A stretch of DNA of 64,000 nucleotides, taken from the NCBI GenBank assembly GCA_949318235.1, contig OX439137.1:2535249-2599248 (forward strand). The letters run 5' to 3'. Below, one piece after another: positions 11,101-23,847 of this stretch. Under the pieces are notes generated by a model. That model was not told the origin of the DNA and did no database searches. It saw only the letters and a list, made by a program, of their open reading frames with translations. The first letter of the stretch is position 1; each line of letters opens with the position of its first letter. A program made the translations under genes and the position numbers. Origin of the DNA: Ecdyonurus torrentis (taxonomy: Eukaryota > Arthropoda > Insecta > Ephemeroptera > Heptageniidae).

Positions 11101-11772
11101 ATTTATTATTATTAATGCACTATAATTACTTGGAGCATGAGAAGTAAAAACTTCTTAAATTTGTGCACAACAGAAATAATAATAGCATTTTTTTTTACTA
11201 AAAAATATGATACATTAAAATGACATGTGAAAAAATTCTTTTCAAAATCACGAGAAAAAAAATAATACATAATTAAAATTGAATTTTTAAAATAATCTAC
11301 TAAATACAACAGAAAAAGACAAATACAATTCTTTTACAATAAAAGGCACAATATTTACACTTGTTCAAAACACCAGTATAGAAACACTGCGGTTCTACCA
11401 ATTTTATTTTTATCAAAGTTAAATAGAAATAAAAACAACTCCTTCAACAGTCAAAGAAAAAAAGTGAATAAAATAATTTTAGTACTACAAAAAAAAAAAA
11501 ATAAATAAAAAATAGGCCTAATAATAATTATATATAGGCCTATATATATAAAAAAAAGCACTTTAGTTTTGCACAACATTTCTTGAAAAATTTTAAGTCA
11601 CTTAGTTTTAAGAAAAAAGAGGGGGGGGGGGAACACATTTTTAAATAAATAAATAGTCGGTGAATTGTTTAAAAATTGTGAATTTACTTAAATTGGGATT
11701 AAAATGATAAAAAAATGCACTGATGAGTAGTAATGTAATGAAAAAGCTGCTACGCAGTGCAAGTATGATGTT
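11100..11772 (-). other. Probable DEAF1 3' untranslated region
   Basis: AT-rich sequence after the stop without coding signs. Read on the minus strand, it has overlapping AUUUA pentamers about 120 bases after the stop (11643-11655), a pattern known from AU-rich mRNA decay elements. AATAAA hexamers on the minus strand occur near 11404-11409 and 11101-11107, either of which could set the 3' end. No transcript evidence is available. Confidence 0.4.
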
Positions 11773-11889
11773 CTACTCTTGATGTTGTTGAGAAGTGGTT
11801 GCTTGGGTCAACACTTGGTCCGAACTCTCCACTATCAACATGATGGAGCCTGGGTGTCCCATATGTTCTCCTCCCCTCACACACTCCAC
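11773..11889 (-). CDS. DEAF1: DEAF1 exon 12 (last MYND cysteine, C-terminus, stop)
   Basis: Codes 38 residues starting [20 protein letters not shown] and ending TTSQQHQE followed by TAG (11773-11775). The third residue is the final MYND cysteine. Acceptor TGTGCAG|GTG. The glutamine-rich tail has no motif that I recognise. Confidence 0.9.
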   Translation of the reverse strand: MECVRGGEHMGHPGSIMLIVESSDQVLTQATTSQQHQE

Positions 11890-12270
11890 CTGCACAAACA
11901 AATTATCACTAATTAGTGTTGAACCTACGCAACACTGTATTATTGATCTTAAAAAACATTTCCCTAATGATGTAATTCAAATTTTTGCCTCAACAATCCA
12001 CACGTAAAATGTAAGTGGTGATGTGATCTAGGAGAAACTTTAGAATTTTACCCCTAGATTGCAGCCCCACTTTCATATATCGATGTTCGTAAACTCTGTT
12101 TTTCGTGCCCCAAACCACACAAAAATGATGATCAGGATGATCACCTAATGCTTTTTAAATGGCATTGCGCATTTTTTGGAGCAAGGGAACAGGGTTTACG
12201 AACATCATTTATGTAATTTTGTATCCTTGCATTGTTGTGGTGAAAATTTGAATTACATCATTAAGGAATC

Positions 12271-12321
<51 letters not shown>

Positions 12322-15008
12322 GCTTTCAATTTTGTTTACATATTCATGATTGAACCATATGGGAGATACAGCTCTGGACAAAAGTTCCCGACTGGGGCAG
12401 CGGCAGCCACTGCGTTTTCTCATAAAGATAGCATTGGGTGGTCGCGGGTTGCCTATGCAAATGGTTCAGGAACTTTAGACCAGAGCTGTACAGTGTTGCC
12501 ATGCTGTACCTGATGATTGGCCCAGTCTTTGCGCTGACAGAAGGTGGAGCAGTACGGTGTACGACGACATAACGAGCACTCAGCAAATGCTTCTCTGTTA
12601 CAGTTGGAGCACTGGAAACAATAATAGAAACATCATCAGAATTATAAATAATAATATTAATAACAAAAGAAAAACAATTCAAAGATTCTGTCTATTACAA
12701 TAAGTAAATACTCAAATATCCCTTACATGGACAAACATGATTCAAGCTTTTACACTATCTATAGCGCTGTAATTGGCAGCTAAAACTACTATTACTAATA
12801 CTGCTTCACAAGGTTTGAGGTCTTGTTGTCACCTGATCACAAGAATTCAGATTGGTTATCTCTGTCCACGTCATATTGTATCTGACCTTTAGCCAGCCTT
12901 ATCATAATTGACTGATAAAGGAACAACTGTTTTTAGGCAGGGTATCTGTTTGTTGCCAGCACTGAATTAAAACACGGCAGCAACAAGGTGAAAATACATG
13001 AGCCTACTTTGAAAATCACTTACTTTTTTATTTTCATCAGCATCTGATGTTGGTTGCAAACACCCTGGCTCAAGTGAGTCCACTACGTGGACTGGAATGC
13101 CTTCACTGCCTCGAGGCTCAAACACAGCCCTGCAAAAATAACACATCACACCTTCACATACCTACTGTTGCAAATTGGCTACTACAACTATAACAAACAA
13201 TCATTTTAACTGGACGACAGCCAGCTATTTAAGTTCTGAGTGCATGATATAACAAGAGAAGAAATGCTTATTAAAATAGTGAAATTATTTTATAGCCCTG
13301 TATACATGAAGTTAGCAGAATGTTGTTATAATGCTGCTACCACATTATTGGTGTTGCACATTAATGATGTTCGTAAACACTGTTCCCTTGATCCAAAAAA
13401 ATGCGCAATATCATTTAAAAAGCATTAAGTGATGTAACACTGAACGTCATTAGTGTTACATTTCACACAACATACTACGCTGATCGTACCTTGTACAAGC
13501 AACCTGTGTCTCTACTCTCGCAGTTAGAACAGCTTGCTCTTTGTCACGTCTCCACTGTTCCTTCAACTCTTCAACTTCAAGCCTCCACGAGTCTTTCAGC
13601 TCATCTACTAGGTTACGATACTGGTACGCCATCTTGATTAGTTTTGCGGAACTCTGAAAACATACAACATACACGGTGATCAGGGAAAACGTACGAGGTT
13701 TTTATGTTAGAAAATTTACACAAGGCTTAAATAACAATCCATTGAGAGTCAAAACAACAGAGAAATGACAAACTAAAAATAAATAGAACTGAAACTTGTA
13801 CCCAGTGTTGTGGCCACTTAATTATTATTGATATTGTATAACGATGTTACCGCATCAAAATAGAGTATCTGCACTTTGCACTAGCACGTCGAAAGGAGCA
13901 TCTGCACTTTCCATGCAGCATGGTGCATAGACTAGCGGCCATTCACTTAGCATTGCAGATGCTCCACTCACCGCACTGGTGGAAAGTGCAGATAGTTTAT
14001 TTTGACGTGGAAGCATCGATAATTAATTAGGAAAGGTTAAAACATTTTGGTTTGAATGTGTTATCAAAGAAAGGATAGGAGATACCAACAAGTGCCTTAC
14101 CACGATGAGATCTGTAGCTTGGTGAAAGTCTATATTTCACTTAACTTTCATGTTTTTATGAAGCTAGTTTTCACCAAGCTACATTAGAAGCTCATTTGAT
14201 AAGGCACGTGTTGGTTTCTTCTATTCTTACTTTATTATTGATAGGTGAAACTATAATATTAACAGATAATTTGGCTTATAAATACAAAGAATTGCTACAA
14301 CCTTTATATTAAACTATTTTATGACGTTTCTTTCATTTTTTATTATTTTTTTTTTATTGAAACAAATTATGGTCCCAATATAAATAGTTCCTGTTTATTT
14401 TTAATTTCATACACAATATACACAAGAAAAAAATATTTGAAAGAAAAAATATAATTCCTTTTTTAACAACACTTTTAAAAAAATGCTTTTACATGTTTTG
14501 TTTTTCAAATTAAAAAAAAAAAACGGACGTAGTGGGTTTTATTATTATTGTTTTTTTTTAAACAATAAAAAAATATATATATATATTGTTATTTTCATTT
14601 ACACGGCTCCTTCCATGGGTTAAATGTGCAGTAAGTTAGCAGGTAAAAAGTATTGCCAGTTTCCACATCAACATTTAAGTCTACTTAAAAAGTCAAGTTT
14701 TGAAATCTTACCTCGTCTAGTTTTTTAAAACGTTGCTCCATGGTTGCAGAGTTTAGGGTTTGGAAGTCTTGTGCATTGGTCATATCATCTCCTGACACGT
14801 CTCCTACAATTACCTGCAATCAAATAACCAAATCAATACTTTTGTTACTAAGCAATCAATATAATTTAAAATTATATATCAAGAGACCCCCCCCCCTCTC
14901 CAAAAAAGAAAAAAGAAAAAAGAAAAAAGAAAAAAGAAAAAAAAAAAAAAAGGAAGTAAATCAAATTTACAACCCAGAACAAAATAATTCGGAAAAAATA
15001 TTTAATTT

Positions 15009-15055
<47 letters not shown>

Positions 15056-16806
15056 TTGCCCCAAGTTGGTATTTTTAAATTTTTAAGAAGGTAGTTCTTC
15101 CTCATGTCTCTCAAAACATTACTTTCTTCATTTAACATTGCACTACATATAGTGTGCTAATTTTATATCGGCAGATTGCATCTTTATTCACCCAATACAA
15201 AAAAAAAAAAAAAAAAAAAAAAAAAGACAATGAATTTAACAAAAAACATCGCGAAAACATCACAATTAGTTGATAACTAGTAAAAATATCATACTTAATT
15301 TAATAATAAATAAATATTATAAGAATTAGTTTAACAAGAATCAACATTTTTCATTAATGCTGTTCGTAAACCCTGTTCTCTTGCACCAAAAAATGCGCAT
15401 TCCATTTGATTAACCAATGCTGATCGTCATTTTAGGAGCAAAGAACAGGGTTTACGAACAGCATTATTGTTTAACGATTTAAGGGTTGTATTTAGTTGAC
15501 TTGTATCTCAAAATTTAAAAATAAAACTTGCAAACTTTATGATTTTATTTGAAGTTAACAGTAACAGCTACCTATGATAAAATATTCAGAACCCGTGACC
15601 ATCAGATAAGAGAGAAAATAATTATTAAAATTAACATGGGCTCTTATGAGATGAGACTAAAACTTCAAAATGGTGACACGCCCCCCCCCCCCCCTTTATT
15701 ATTTAATATTTTTGAAGATACTTTATCCTAATGTATCACTTTGCAATGTCAGATTTTCCTATCTTTTAATTTTTTTTAGTCAACTCCAGCAGTAGTAGCT
15801 GATTTCCTGCCATCAGAATTGTAATGGACCTCCTACCTATACCCCAGGTCTCAAAATCATCACATATAATACAAGTTCACATAAAGTAATGAGTGGTTCA
15901 CAGTACATGGATAAGCTGTGAACCTCACATATGTTGATATATATTATTTAAAATTATACTTAACGGTATAAGGTTTTTCATATATAAAATCCTCTCCTTC
16001 CCTGCTCTCTCCTGGCAAAGTCTTGCTTGGCTAGAGAGAGAACGAGACAATTTTTTTGGTTTTATGTTCCTATATTATTGGAGGGGGGGGGGGGGGAGTA
16101 CAGTAATAATACAAAAAGCAAATCATAAGTTAAAATGTAGTGGATAATATTTAAACAAAAATAGGTTTTAAGTATTATTCACATGATGAGTAAATTTGAC
16201 TCGCGTCAATGTAAACAATTCAAACAAATGGAGCCGTTCACATTGATTTGAAAATTACATGTGAACGGCTCCATTTGTTTACATTGTTCCAACTTTGTAA
16301 CGCGCGTCAACGCGTCAACGCACGTTGACCTGCGTCAAATTTAAGCGTCATGTGAATAATACTTTAGCCAAGACACTACATACAAGATAGGTACAGCTCT
16401 GGACAAAAGTTTAAGAACGGGCCAGCGGCGGCCGCAGCGTTTTCTCATAAAGATAGCATAGCGTGATTGTGGGTTGCCTATACAAATCGTTCTCAAACTT
16501 TTGGCCAGAGCTGTACACCGACTGGTTCGATATTAATTTTAACGCCGTTCTGATTGATCAATATTGATCACGTGACCATAAACTCGGGCGCTGATTGGCT
16601 TAGAGGGTTATTTTGAATTTCGCGGCGGCCCAAATTGGCCGAGCGTGTCCTTATCTTGTATGTAGTATCTTGCTTTAGCATCAATCTGTAAACGTTCTCT
16701 CCTCCCAAATAAATCTGACCAATTGCGTTGAAGTTTCCCATATATTTAATATTTGGAGAGATTAACGCTTTGATCTGATTTATTCAAGAGTAGTGTACAC
16801 CCACAC

Positions 16807-16847
<41 letters not shown>

Positions 16848-17515
16848 AATAAAGAAGCAACTGTTTTGAGGCCAACATTCAAGCCATAGACAACAGGCAT
16901 TTTTAATGCACAAAATTGAATCTTCAAAACTGATGACAATTTTTACCAGAATGCATATTGTGACCCCACAAGAGTGTTAAAATACTGTAAAGTATACAAT
17001 TTACGTCATTATTTATGTTTGTGACGTCAGAAACATACAAAAATTAGTATAAAAGTGTTGTGATGGTTGCACAAATCCAGTGTTTCTGATCACTGCTAAG
17101 ATGCTACAAGTGGGTTTTGTGACAAACTAAAGTTATTTATGCAAGTCTCATCAAAATTACTAGCCTCAAAACTCTTTTATTCTTATTATTAATTTAACAA
17201 GTCAATAAACTTTTGCAGAAAATTAATTGTTCTCTTTGAAAACAAAAGGTATTAAATGCACAAAGTTAGAAGGAAAAAAATCAACATAATGTGTGAATGC
17301 ACATTTATAAAAGTGCAGTTCCTTGATCCTGATTTCTACTACTAAAATGACGATCAACTTTGCTTGTATTCAAATGTATCTTACATTATATGGTGCAAGA
17401 AAGCAAAGTTGACAAAAAACCCTAATAATTTAGAACTATTCATTATATTTATCGTAAATTTTTACATATTGAATTCTAAATCTGGTTCTATCAAACATAT
17501 TTTGCATTTTCTGCA

Positions 17516-17593
<78 letters not shown>

Positions 17594-17755
17594 TATATAT
17601 TATCTTTGCCCATAGAGTAGATAAAAATTAACCTCGTTATAGCGTACTTGGATATAGCGAAATTTCATTACAGCAAAGTAATTTTGCAAATCCCGCAAAA
17701 ATTTACATGTTAAAGCATAGGGAAAACCCGTTATAACAAAATTTCGTTATAGCTC

Positions 17756-17787
<32 letters not shown>

Positions 17788-17916
17788 TCCAGCCAAACTT
17801 TTGTTGATACATTGCGCTCTTATGATAATTTTTCCGGAAACGCGCGCGAATAATAATAATAAAATGAATAAGTAAATGCCGTCTCGATCGATTAAGTGTT
17901 GCTGTATTTTTTTTTC

Positions 17917-17947
<31 letters not shown>

Positions 17948-19717
17948 TTTTTGCAAAGAACAAAAATACAACAGTGATATTTTACCTGTGTGCTTGGATT
18001 CGAGACAGCAGTGACAGCACTTGGCTGTGGTGACGAGTTCACTTGTTCATTGTCCCCCACATCACGTGGGACACTTGTGGTTACGGGACGTCCAACGTAC
18101 CCTTGTTCTGAACCTGGAAACATAAAATATACATAGATAGATCAGGACATATTCTTATGTGAGAGCAGAAAAAAATAAATTGATAAAACAGAATAAATGT
18201 AGCTAAGGGAGTCCGTGACTTGGTAATACCACACAAACTTAAAGGCGTAGAATACCTTGAACAAAAAAGTTGCGTAATATCCTAACAAACCTGAAAATCA
18301 ACGTTGATTTGGCCTGAGTCATTTATTTCTAAATTATTTTCCATTCACAAAATGCAGTTGGCGGTCACTGACGTCTCAGCTCGCTTATTTTATGTACGCG
18401 TAAGCCGGGCGAGCTGTGACGTCAGTGACCGCCGGTGTCATTTTGTGAATGGAATATAAATTAGAAATAAATGTCTCCGGCCAAATCAATGTTGATTTTC
18501 AGGTTTGTTAGGATATTACGCAACTTTTTTGTTCAAGGTGTTCTACGCCTTTAACAGTAGTGAAATGTAAAATTAATATGAAGTCAAGGTCTATATAATA
18601 AAGAGGTTGAGTGCAGCACAAAACTCGCGCATTCGATTTCATTTTGCGATGGATTGTACTTGGTTCTAGGCCAATACGATGCCGTTCACCAGTTACGTCA
18701 CTGATAAGGTGAACAAAGTTTCAAGTGGCGATATGACGTCTTTGGTGAATTTATTTAAGTTGTGCGACCTTGGCCAAAACTTTTCCTGGAGCATCTAACG
18801 TCTAACCTCTTATATATTAATGGACTTTGATATGACGTAAAGATGAAATGTTACTTAAAAGTTTAATTTTGTCAAACATATTATGCAAATACCAGCAAAA
18901 ATATAAGTTATTCCACTTAAAATGGGAAAATTCAAATTTTGGCTCCAAAATTTCAGTCAAATTAGAAAATTAAAAAAAAAAAAAAAAAAAAAAAAAGATA
19001 ATAATAATAAATAAAAAAAAAAATAAAAAAAAAGTAAAACCTAAAACCTTGATATTTACAACAAACTTGGATATATTAAAATTATTTTAGCGAAGTAAAT
19101 TTGCCAGTCCCGACGAAATTTACATAAAACGTACAGCATAGGGAAAACCCGTTCTACTGTAACAAAATTTCGTTTCAGTGTTGTCAAAAATTAAAATTGT
19201 CAGTCAAAAATAGGTAATAAATCCTCACATTTGTCGATACATCTCAAGTATACTCTTCTTCCCGAAACACGCGACAAATAAAAAAATCTCAAATAAATTT
19301 AAAAGTAAATGCCACCTCGCTCAAATATAATTAACTAAAATTATGTGAAGTGTTGTTGAGTGCATGATGATGTGCAAGATATGTAAAGCATGAAAAAAAT
19401 AACAATAAAAAATACCTCCCCCCCCCAAAAAAAAAAAAAAAAAAAGTTTTTTTTTATTTATTATTTTTATTATTATTTTTTTTTTGACAAATTCCAATAC
19501 TGCACAAAATTTAGTTTCTATCATTGCGCAAAGTATTTTTTATTGAAAATATATACATTAGTCCTTCTGCTGAAGTTGAAAAATACATGGAGGGCGGGCA
19601 ACTTTTATGCACATGACACATGACTAGATAGATATGTGCCATCCTGGGTCAAGTTGGCCACACTCTTTGTTAATGTAATTGATGTACAAAATTAAAAATA
19701 AACTATTTTTTAGTTTC

Positions 19718-19751
<34 letters not shown>

Positions 19752-22700
19752 GTATAGCGAGGTTCAATGAACGATTACTTACCGGCATCACTATCCTCTC
19801 CACCACTATTATCCTTGCCAAGAGATTTCTTTCGAGATCCACCCTCATGATCGGACGTATCCTTACGTTTACGTCTCTTATACGGCGTAAACAAACGCAC
19901 GGGTCCAGCCTGGAAAAAAAAAATTCTCTTTTGAATACATGCACAATATGAAATTTGAGTTTACATAATAAACTGAAGGCATTTATATTCAGCAGACACC
20001 GGGATTATGCTTCAGAAAGCTTGTGGTCCAGCCTCGCTACACAGTAAATTCCAGGTAATCTCTATTTAAATGTCAAGTCATAAAGTAAGTCCGCGAAAAC
20101 ATCACGGCAATATGCACTTACATGGCAGCCGTAAGATCGCAACATATATATAAAAAAAAAAAAAAAGTCTATTAAATAGATAATTGTATAGAGTTTATCG
20201 ATTTAGAAAATTCTTAAAATTTTCTGTCACACGTAAAAGTTTGTTTAGTAATTCTTCTTTAAGTTTCTCCGAAATTGGAGGAGCAGTTTTTTTTTTAAAA
20301 AATTGAAAAAAAAAAAAAATAATAATAATAAAAATAAAGTTTTTCCCCACAAGCGTAATCTTAAATTAGGAGACCCTTAGCCTGCCCTTAGCTTTTCCCC
20401 GAATCTCCCCGCGTGCTAAACCGATAAACTCCATTCATGGGACAGAATACATGTCTGTACCGACAGGAATTGAATAACCTGCAATACATTATCCTTATGG
20501 GAATATGAAAAAACCGGCAACATAGCTATTTCTAAGAAAAATAAAAGTCCCCTCCTCTACTTCTCCTCATCTCTTTTAGGTAAAATATCTCACCAGACTT
20601 GATGCATGCTGTATGTGATATATTTTGTTGACAATTTTGTTCTTTCTATCTGAATATTATTCAAAAAATAAAATATTTGAAAAGTGTTATATAAATAAAA
20701 TATTACGATAAAAAAATATACACAATGAAATAATTTTAAACAATAGTTGGTGAATCAAATGAACTAATAAATCTCTGGATATTAAAATTATTTTGAATTA
20801 AATGTAATAATGCAATTGAAATATTTCATAGTCTTTATGTAGTGTTATAAATTGTATACCTAAATTGCGATGTGTTGTTGCAGCTAATGCAGGACACACT
20901 CGCTACTATAGAAGTAGAATGCTGTTCAAGTTATTAGTCGCGAGAAGAATTTGTAACTCGTATTCATGGTATATTTTTTTAGGTTGCAATTTTAGAAGAT
21001 AAAATACACTCGCACTTTCTTAAAAAAAAAAAAAAAAAAAAATACTATACCATCGATTTTAGTGATTATTTTGTAATAAAAATATATTTTTAAAAATTTA
21101 TATTTAAACACGTAAAACAAAAGTTTAAATTATATTACTTTACTAAATTATAAGACAATTTGATAAATAAAATTCAGTTATATCAGAAATCATAATATTA
21201 TAATGCTTCACGTGTCTTTTTATTTCCCTAATAACCACAATATTTATATTATATCAAAATATATAATATTATAACAAAATTTATCATTTTTATACATAAA
21301 TATGTTGCAAACATTGTAACATCAGTCAATATGTATTTATTATAGAGATCAAGTTTTTGGTTGTTAACTAAACGTGGTGAGCGTCGACTTGGTCAAGAAA
21401 TAAGACAGGATGTGTTTGATATTACAGATAACAGGTATGAGGGGAACAGAGCGCTGAAATAACAGACAGTAGAACGGGCATACAGTGTTGCTTTTCGTTC
21501 TATTGTTGTGCAGGTTATTCAATTCCTGTCGGTACATATTGTGATTTTACTAAAAAAAGAATTCCTATTAGTACATCAGGTATATGGGAATAATATTATG
21601 TATTTAGATTATAGTTTCTCAAGAAATCTCCATCTGATTGCATTGAATGACCATAAGCCAATATAAATTAATTTTTAAGTCAAATGAACATATTATGTAC
21701 AATTGTAACGTACTTAATTACTGAGTAGAATTACCACGTATTCTAGCATACTTTAATAACCTTAATATCAAATACATAATATGATGTACATTAATCAAAA
21801 TATTGTTTATATAATGAGAATTTACATTATCAACATAATGTAAATAATATGTATAAAAATAGTATAAGATTGCTAGAAATAAAAATATGCTAACAATCAA
21901 CACACTAAATCTTTAATATAAAATATTATTTTAAGTACCATCACAGAGAAAACACGAAAAAAAAAAAAATCTTCATCTCCACCCCGAGTTTGTAAATGCA
22001 AGCAGTGTACCGAAGTACCGAGTCAACCGATTACAGATTGCACCTGGAGTGCACGCGAGATTCATGGGGTTCAGCCGGGTTCAGCCAGGTTGAGCTTGAA
22101 CTGCTTGAATCAGGCTTGAGCCGTTGAGCGAGGCTTGAGGCTTGAGTAGGTGAGGGCGGAGGCCGGCAAGGCACCAGGCCCAGGCAGCTTCAACTTGGCA
22201 GACAGAGGCAGGCAAGCGAGCACACATTGCAGCAACATCGCAAGCACAAGCATGCAAATAACAGGGAAGCTGAAGCCAGCTAAGCAGGGCAGGGAAGAGT
22301 CGAGCTGGATGAACGGACGAAGAAAGAAACGAGGTCAGAGCCGCGTTAGAGCAGTGCTCCGAAAGCACGAGGAAGAGCATGCGGCAGATAGCACTTGCAG
22401 GCCAGGCATTCAAGTGTCACCGTCGGGAGGCCCCAGGCATGAGACAGGAGACAGGAGCGGTAGGCTGTTGCCGAGCTGGTTCTCGGCGGGAGGGGCGAGA
22501 GCCGAGCGAGGAGCTATCCTGGGAGCGATCACGAGCCAGGATTAGAAAATACGACTTGGCAACACTGGAGACAGTAGTCTGGCGTCTGGTCTGGTTGCTG
22601 GGCTGGGGGCTGGGGCCTGGCTGGGGCACAGACTAAAGAGCAAGCAATGCAACATGCAAGTACGGAACTACGAACGGCAGGGCAGACGACTGAAGAGTGA

Positions 22701-23506
22701 AGGTCGGCATTTAGTCGCGGCGGCAACAGCGAAGCAAAAATAAAAGTCAAGGACACAATACCCACCCCACCCCACCCCCGAATGCGTTTTATTACATGCT
22801 ACTTGGAACTGGCTGCTGGTAATAATTCACCACCCGAATACTACACACCTGCTTTAGACAAAAGGAAAAAAAAAAATTTTTTTTTCTTCATTTCCAAATT
22901 CATTCAAAAATCAGAATCACATCCAATTTTGGCAGTGGGAGTTAATTTTTGATTCTAGTTCTAATTTGATTTGAAATTATGATTCTGGTTCCGTCGTACA
23001 TAGTACATAATACATATTATGCATGTATCACTCAAATTATTCTCTACATTCTCTACCCTAATTCTGAACCTTTTCACGATATTTACGCATCGTCCTAGCC
23101 CCCGCGCTCCTCCGTAACTTTACCTCGGCTGACCATCCGTCCCGGATTAGCCGGGACAGTCCCGGTTTCAACACTAAAGTCCCGGCAAGATTTTGCAAAA
23201 ATCGTCAATGTCCCGGTTTTATATTTTGCAGGAATTTTAATAAAAAGTATACAATTAAAAGCTCGCGGAGAAAAAAAAAAAAAAAAACGTCAAAAGATAT
23301 TCGATTCATTTTCGTAATATTTTTCGTAGCATATTAAAATTATACACCATAGTTACGCCAAATTTTTATTTATTTATTAATTTTTTTTTTTGAGAGTGGG
23401 TGTTTCGGCTCAAATAGGACGTACACATCACATACCATACGTTACGTCGGTTACGTATGTTATTTGTGATATAACTATTATTAATTATTAAAAAATTGTT
23501 TCATAA

Positions 23507-23537
<31 letters not shown>

Positions 23538-23805
23538 TTTTTTTTGCAGGGAAAAGGTTAAAAATAGACGACAGAAAGCATTGAAAAAAATCCATGTACT
23601 TTTAAATAAACTCTTGCAAAAAGACACAAAACTGATGAAATTTCGGAGGCCACGCCCCCTTTTCTGAAAATTTTTCGCCTCCGGCGGGGACCACCGGCCG
23701 CGCTTCGCGCGGGCCTCTTGGTCTCTTCTGTGCATTGCTCTACAGTGTCCCGGGTTGCACACTTTTAATTATGGTCAGCCTAGCCGTGTAGTACATTATT
23801 ATTAT

Positions 23806-23847
<42 letters not shown>

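Noticed and set aside
12344..12682. Minus-strand 112-codon frame
   Set aside because: Out-of-frame reading across the MYND exon and a family F element.
22060..22140. Possible tRNA-derived SINE (GGTTCAGCC repeats)
   Set aside because: No A box, B box pair or cloverleaf could be built.
22150..22545. 131-codon frame in the GC-rich island
   Set aside because: Several frames are open at once and none shows a domain or splice context; noted as an island, not a gene.
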